This document shows, piece after piece, positions 4,300 through 5,001 of a stretch of DNA of 5,001 nt. The notes under the pieces are model-generated. The model ran no database searches, was not told the origin of the DNA, and saw nothing but the letters and a program-made list of their open reading frames with translations. Numbering within the stretch: position 1 is the stretch's first letter; every line of letters starts with the position of its first letter. The stretch lies in NCBI GenBank assembly GCA_002317245.1, contig DCIU01000055.1:725-5725 (forward strand). The letters run 5' to 3'. The position numbers and the translations under genes were made by a program. Origin of the DNA: Lachnospiraceae bacterium UBA1718. Its GTDB lineage: Bacteria; Bacillota; Clostridia; Lachnospirales; Lachnospiraceae.

Positions 4300-5001
4300 T
4301 CAATTACCGCCAGAAGTCCAGCTTTCATACAAATTATCGAATTCTGCAAAGAAGTCCTCGCCGTATTCGTGTGCGAAGAAATGCCCCAGCATATCAAGCA
4401 GAATATCCTCCAGCACATCCATGTCCATATCCTCGCCTGCTTCTCGCAGAGCTCGTCTGACATTCCTCCACTTGATCAGATAATCCTGATACTTCTCCTT
4501 ATCACCATATCCAAGCCATGAATCCACCGAGGTGTAGGATGTATCCTCTATAGGACATCCAAGCTCTTCGTTCAGGATAAAATAACCCAGACTGACCTTA
4601 TCTCCCTCGCCATCTTCGAAGATTCTTCCCAATGGATATAAGCGGCACATACCCGGTCTGCAGAAGTGAATGCTGCAGCGGCCATTAGAGCCAAGGAAGG
4701 AGCATACTCCCACGTTCTCATCCTCTGTTGCTACCATCTTCATATGAGGAAGGATTACTCCATCATGCATACCAAGCTCCAGCGGACCATCCTCCGATAC
4801 CAGAATATCGAAGTTCACCCTTCCGCCTCCTGATATCTTCAGCTTATGAGTCAGCTGCCAGATATCATAGGGATCAAGAATAATGGTGTCCTCCATATTC
4901 TCACAGCACTTAGTGCATCCCTTACAATCATTACAGGCAACCTTCACCTGATCGTTCACACCATATAGAATTCCATCTCTGCTAAGTGGCAGATTCTTAC
5001 C
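4300..5001 (-). CDS. YkgJ-family CxxCxxCC cysteine-cluster protein, 5' end outside the window
   Basis: The frame is open from the right window edge to the TGA at 4300-4302, 233 codons. The GTG at 4959 is not a convincing start: the 14 codons before it are open (ending DGILYG), have no ribosome binding site before the GTG, and resemble the DGxLYxxND lead-in I know from related clostridial proteins. Counting from the edge, the cysteines are at 23, 26, 29, 32 and 33 (CNDCKGCTKCC), then 100, 109, 114 and 119 in CSFLGSNGRCSIHFCRPGMC, followed by RLYPLGR. This is the arrangement of the YkgJ / UPF0153 family, expected to bind zinc or iron or carry an iron-sulphur cluster. DPYDIWQL after the first cluster is also typical. 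The C-terminus is acidic and helical. The biochemical role of the family is unsettled. It lies upstream of DUF554 across a palindromic element. Confidence 0.88.
   Translation of the reverse strand, partial: GKNLPLSRDGILYGVNDQVKVACNDCKGCTKCCENMEDTIILDPYDIWQLTHKLKISGGGRVNFDILVSEDGPLELGMHDGVILPHMKMVATEDENVGVCSFLGSNGRCSIHFCRPGMCRLYPLGRIFEDGEGDKVSLGYFILNEELGCPIEDTSYTSVDSWLGYGDKEKYQDYLIKWRNVRRALREAGEDMDMDVLEDILLDMLGHFFAHEYGEDFFAEFDNLYESWTSGGN

Noticed and set aside
4957..4959. GTG start for the YkgJ-type protein
   Set aside because: The frame stays open through the window edge, the extra residues look like the family's N-terminal lead-in, and there is no ribosome binding site before the GTG.

Overview
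The window looks like a chromosomal segment of an anaerobic Bacillota, most likely a Lachnospiraceae/Clostridia genome. This is inferred from strong GGAGG-type ribosome binding sites, moderate GC, a cobalt/precorrin C20-methyltransferase of the anaerobic cobalamin type, a DUF554 membrane protein, and a YkgJ-like cysteine-cluster protein whose N-terminal style I associate with that family. No phage, transposase, tRNA, rRNA or CRISPR-Cas gene is visible.

Every supportable gene lies on the minus strand, so transcription runs from high to low coordinates. In that order they are: a YkgJ-type cysteine-cluster protein (4300 to the right edge, 5' end cut off), a DUF554 membrane protein (3452-4171), CbiL (2566-3345), a 654-bp gene-free stretch (1912-2565), a YbjN-like cytosolic protein (1381-1911), a two-domain GNAT acetyltransferase (405-1301), a short disordered ORF (120-326), and an open frame leaving the left edge (1-154). 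The last two may be one frameshifted gene. The YbjN-like, GNAT and small genes have their own ribosome binding sites and short gaps and probably form one operon. A candidate promoter near 2025-2030 would give it a ~100-nt leader. The right-hand three genes are separated by GC-rich palindromes and share no obvious pathway. CbiL is the only cobalamin gene visible.

The most striking property is local repetition. Six tandem repeat families occur within 2.5 kb: 31 bp x3 over the GNAT stop codon, 45 bp x2 over the YbjN-like stop codon, 33 bp x2-3 in the leader of that gene, 64 bp x2-3 and 63 bp x2-3 in the gene-free stretch, and 36 bp x2-3 inside cbiL. Two of them duplicate the 3' end of a gene together with its stop codon. 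The 63-bp family carries 9-10 bp inverted arms in its first two units, giving repeat-spacer-like geometry without being a CRISPR.

A second theme is a GC-rich REP/MITE-like palindrome present three times. Two copies form a 19-bp-arm hairpin between DUF554 and cbiL. The third lies upstream of DUF554 in inverted orientation, so the DUF554 gene is bracketed by 24-bp perfect inverted repeats. No complete new multi-gene system is visible. The unusual content is the repeat architecture rather than new enzymes.
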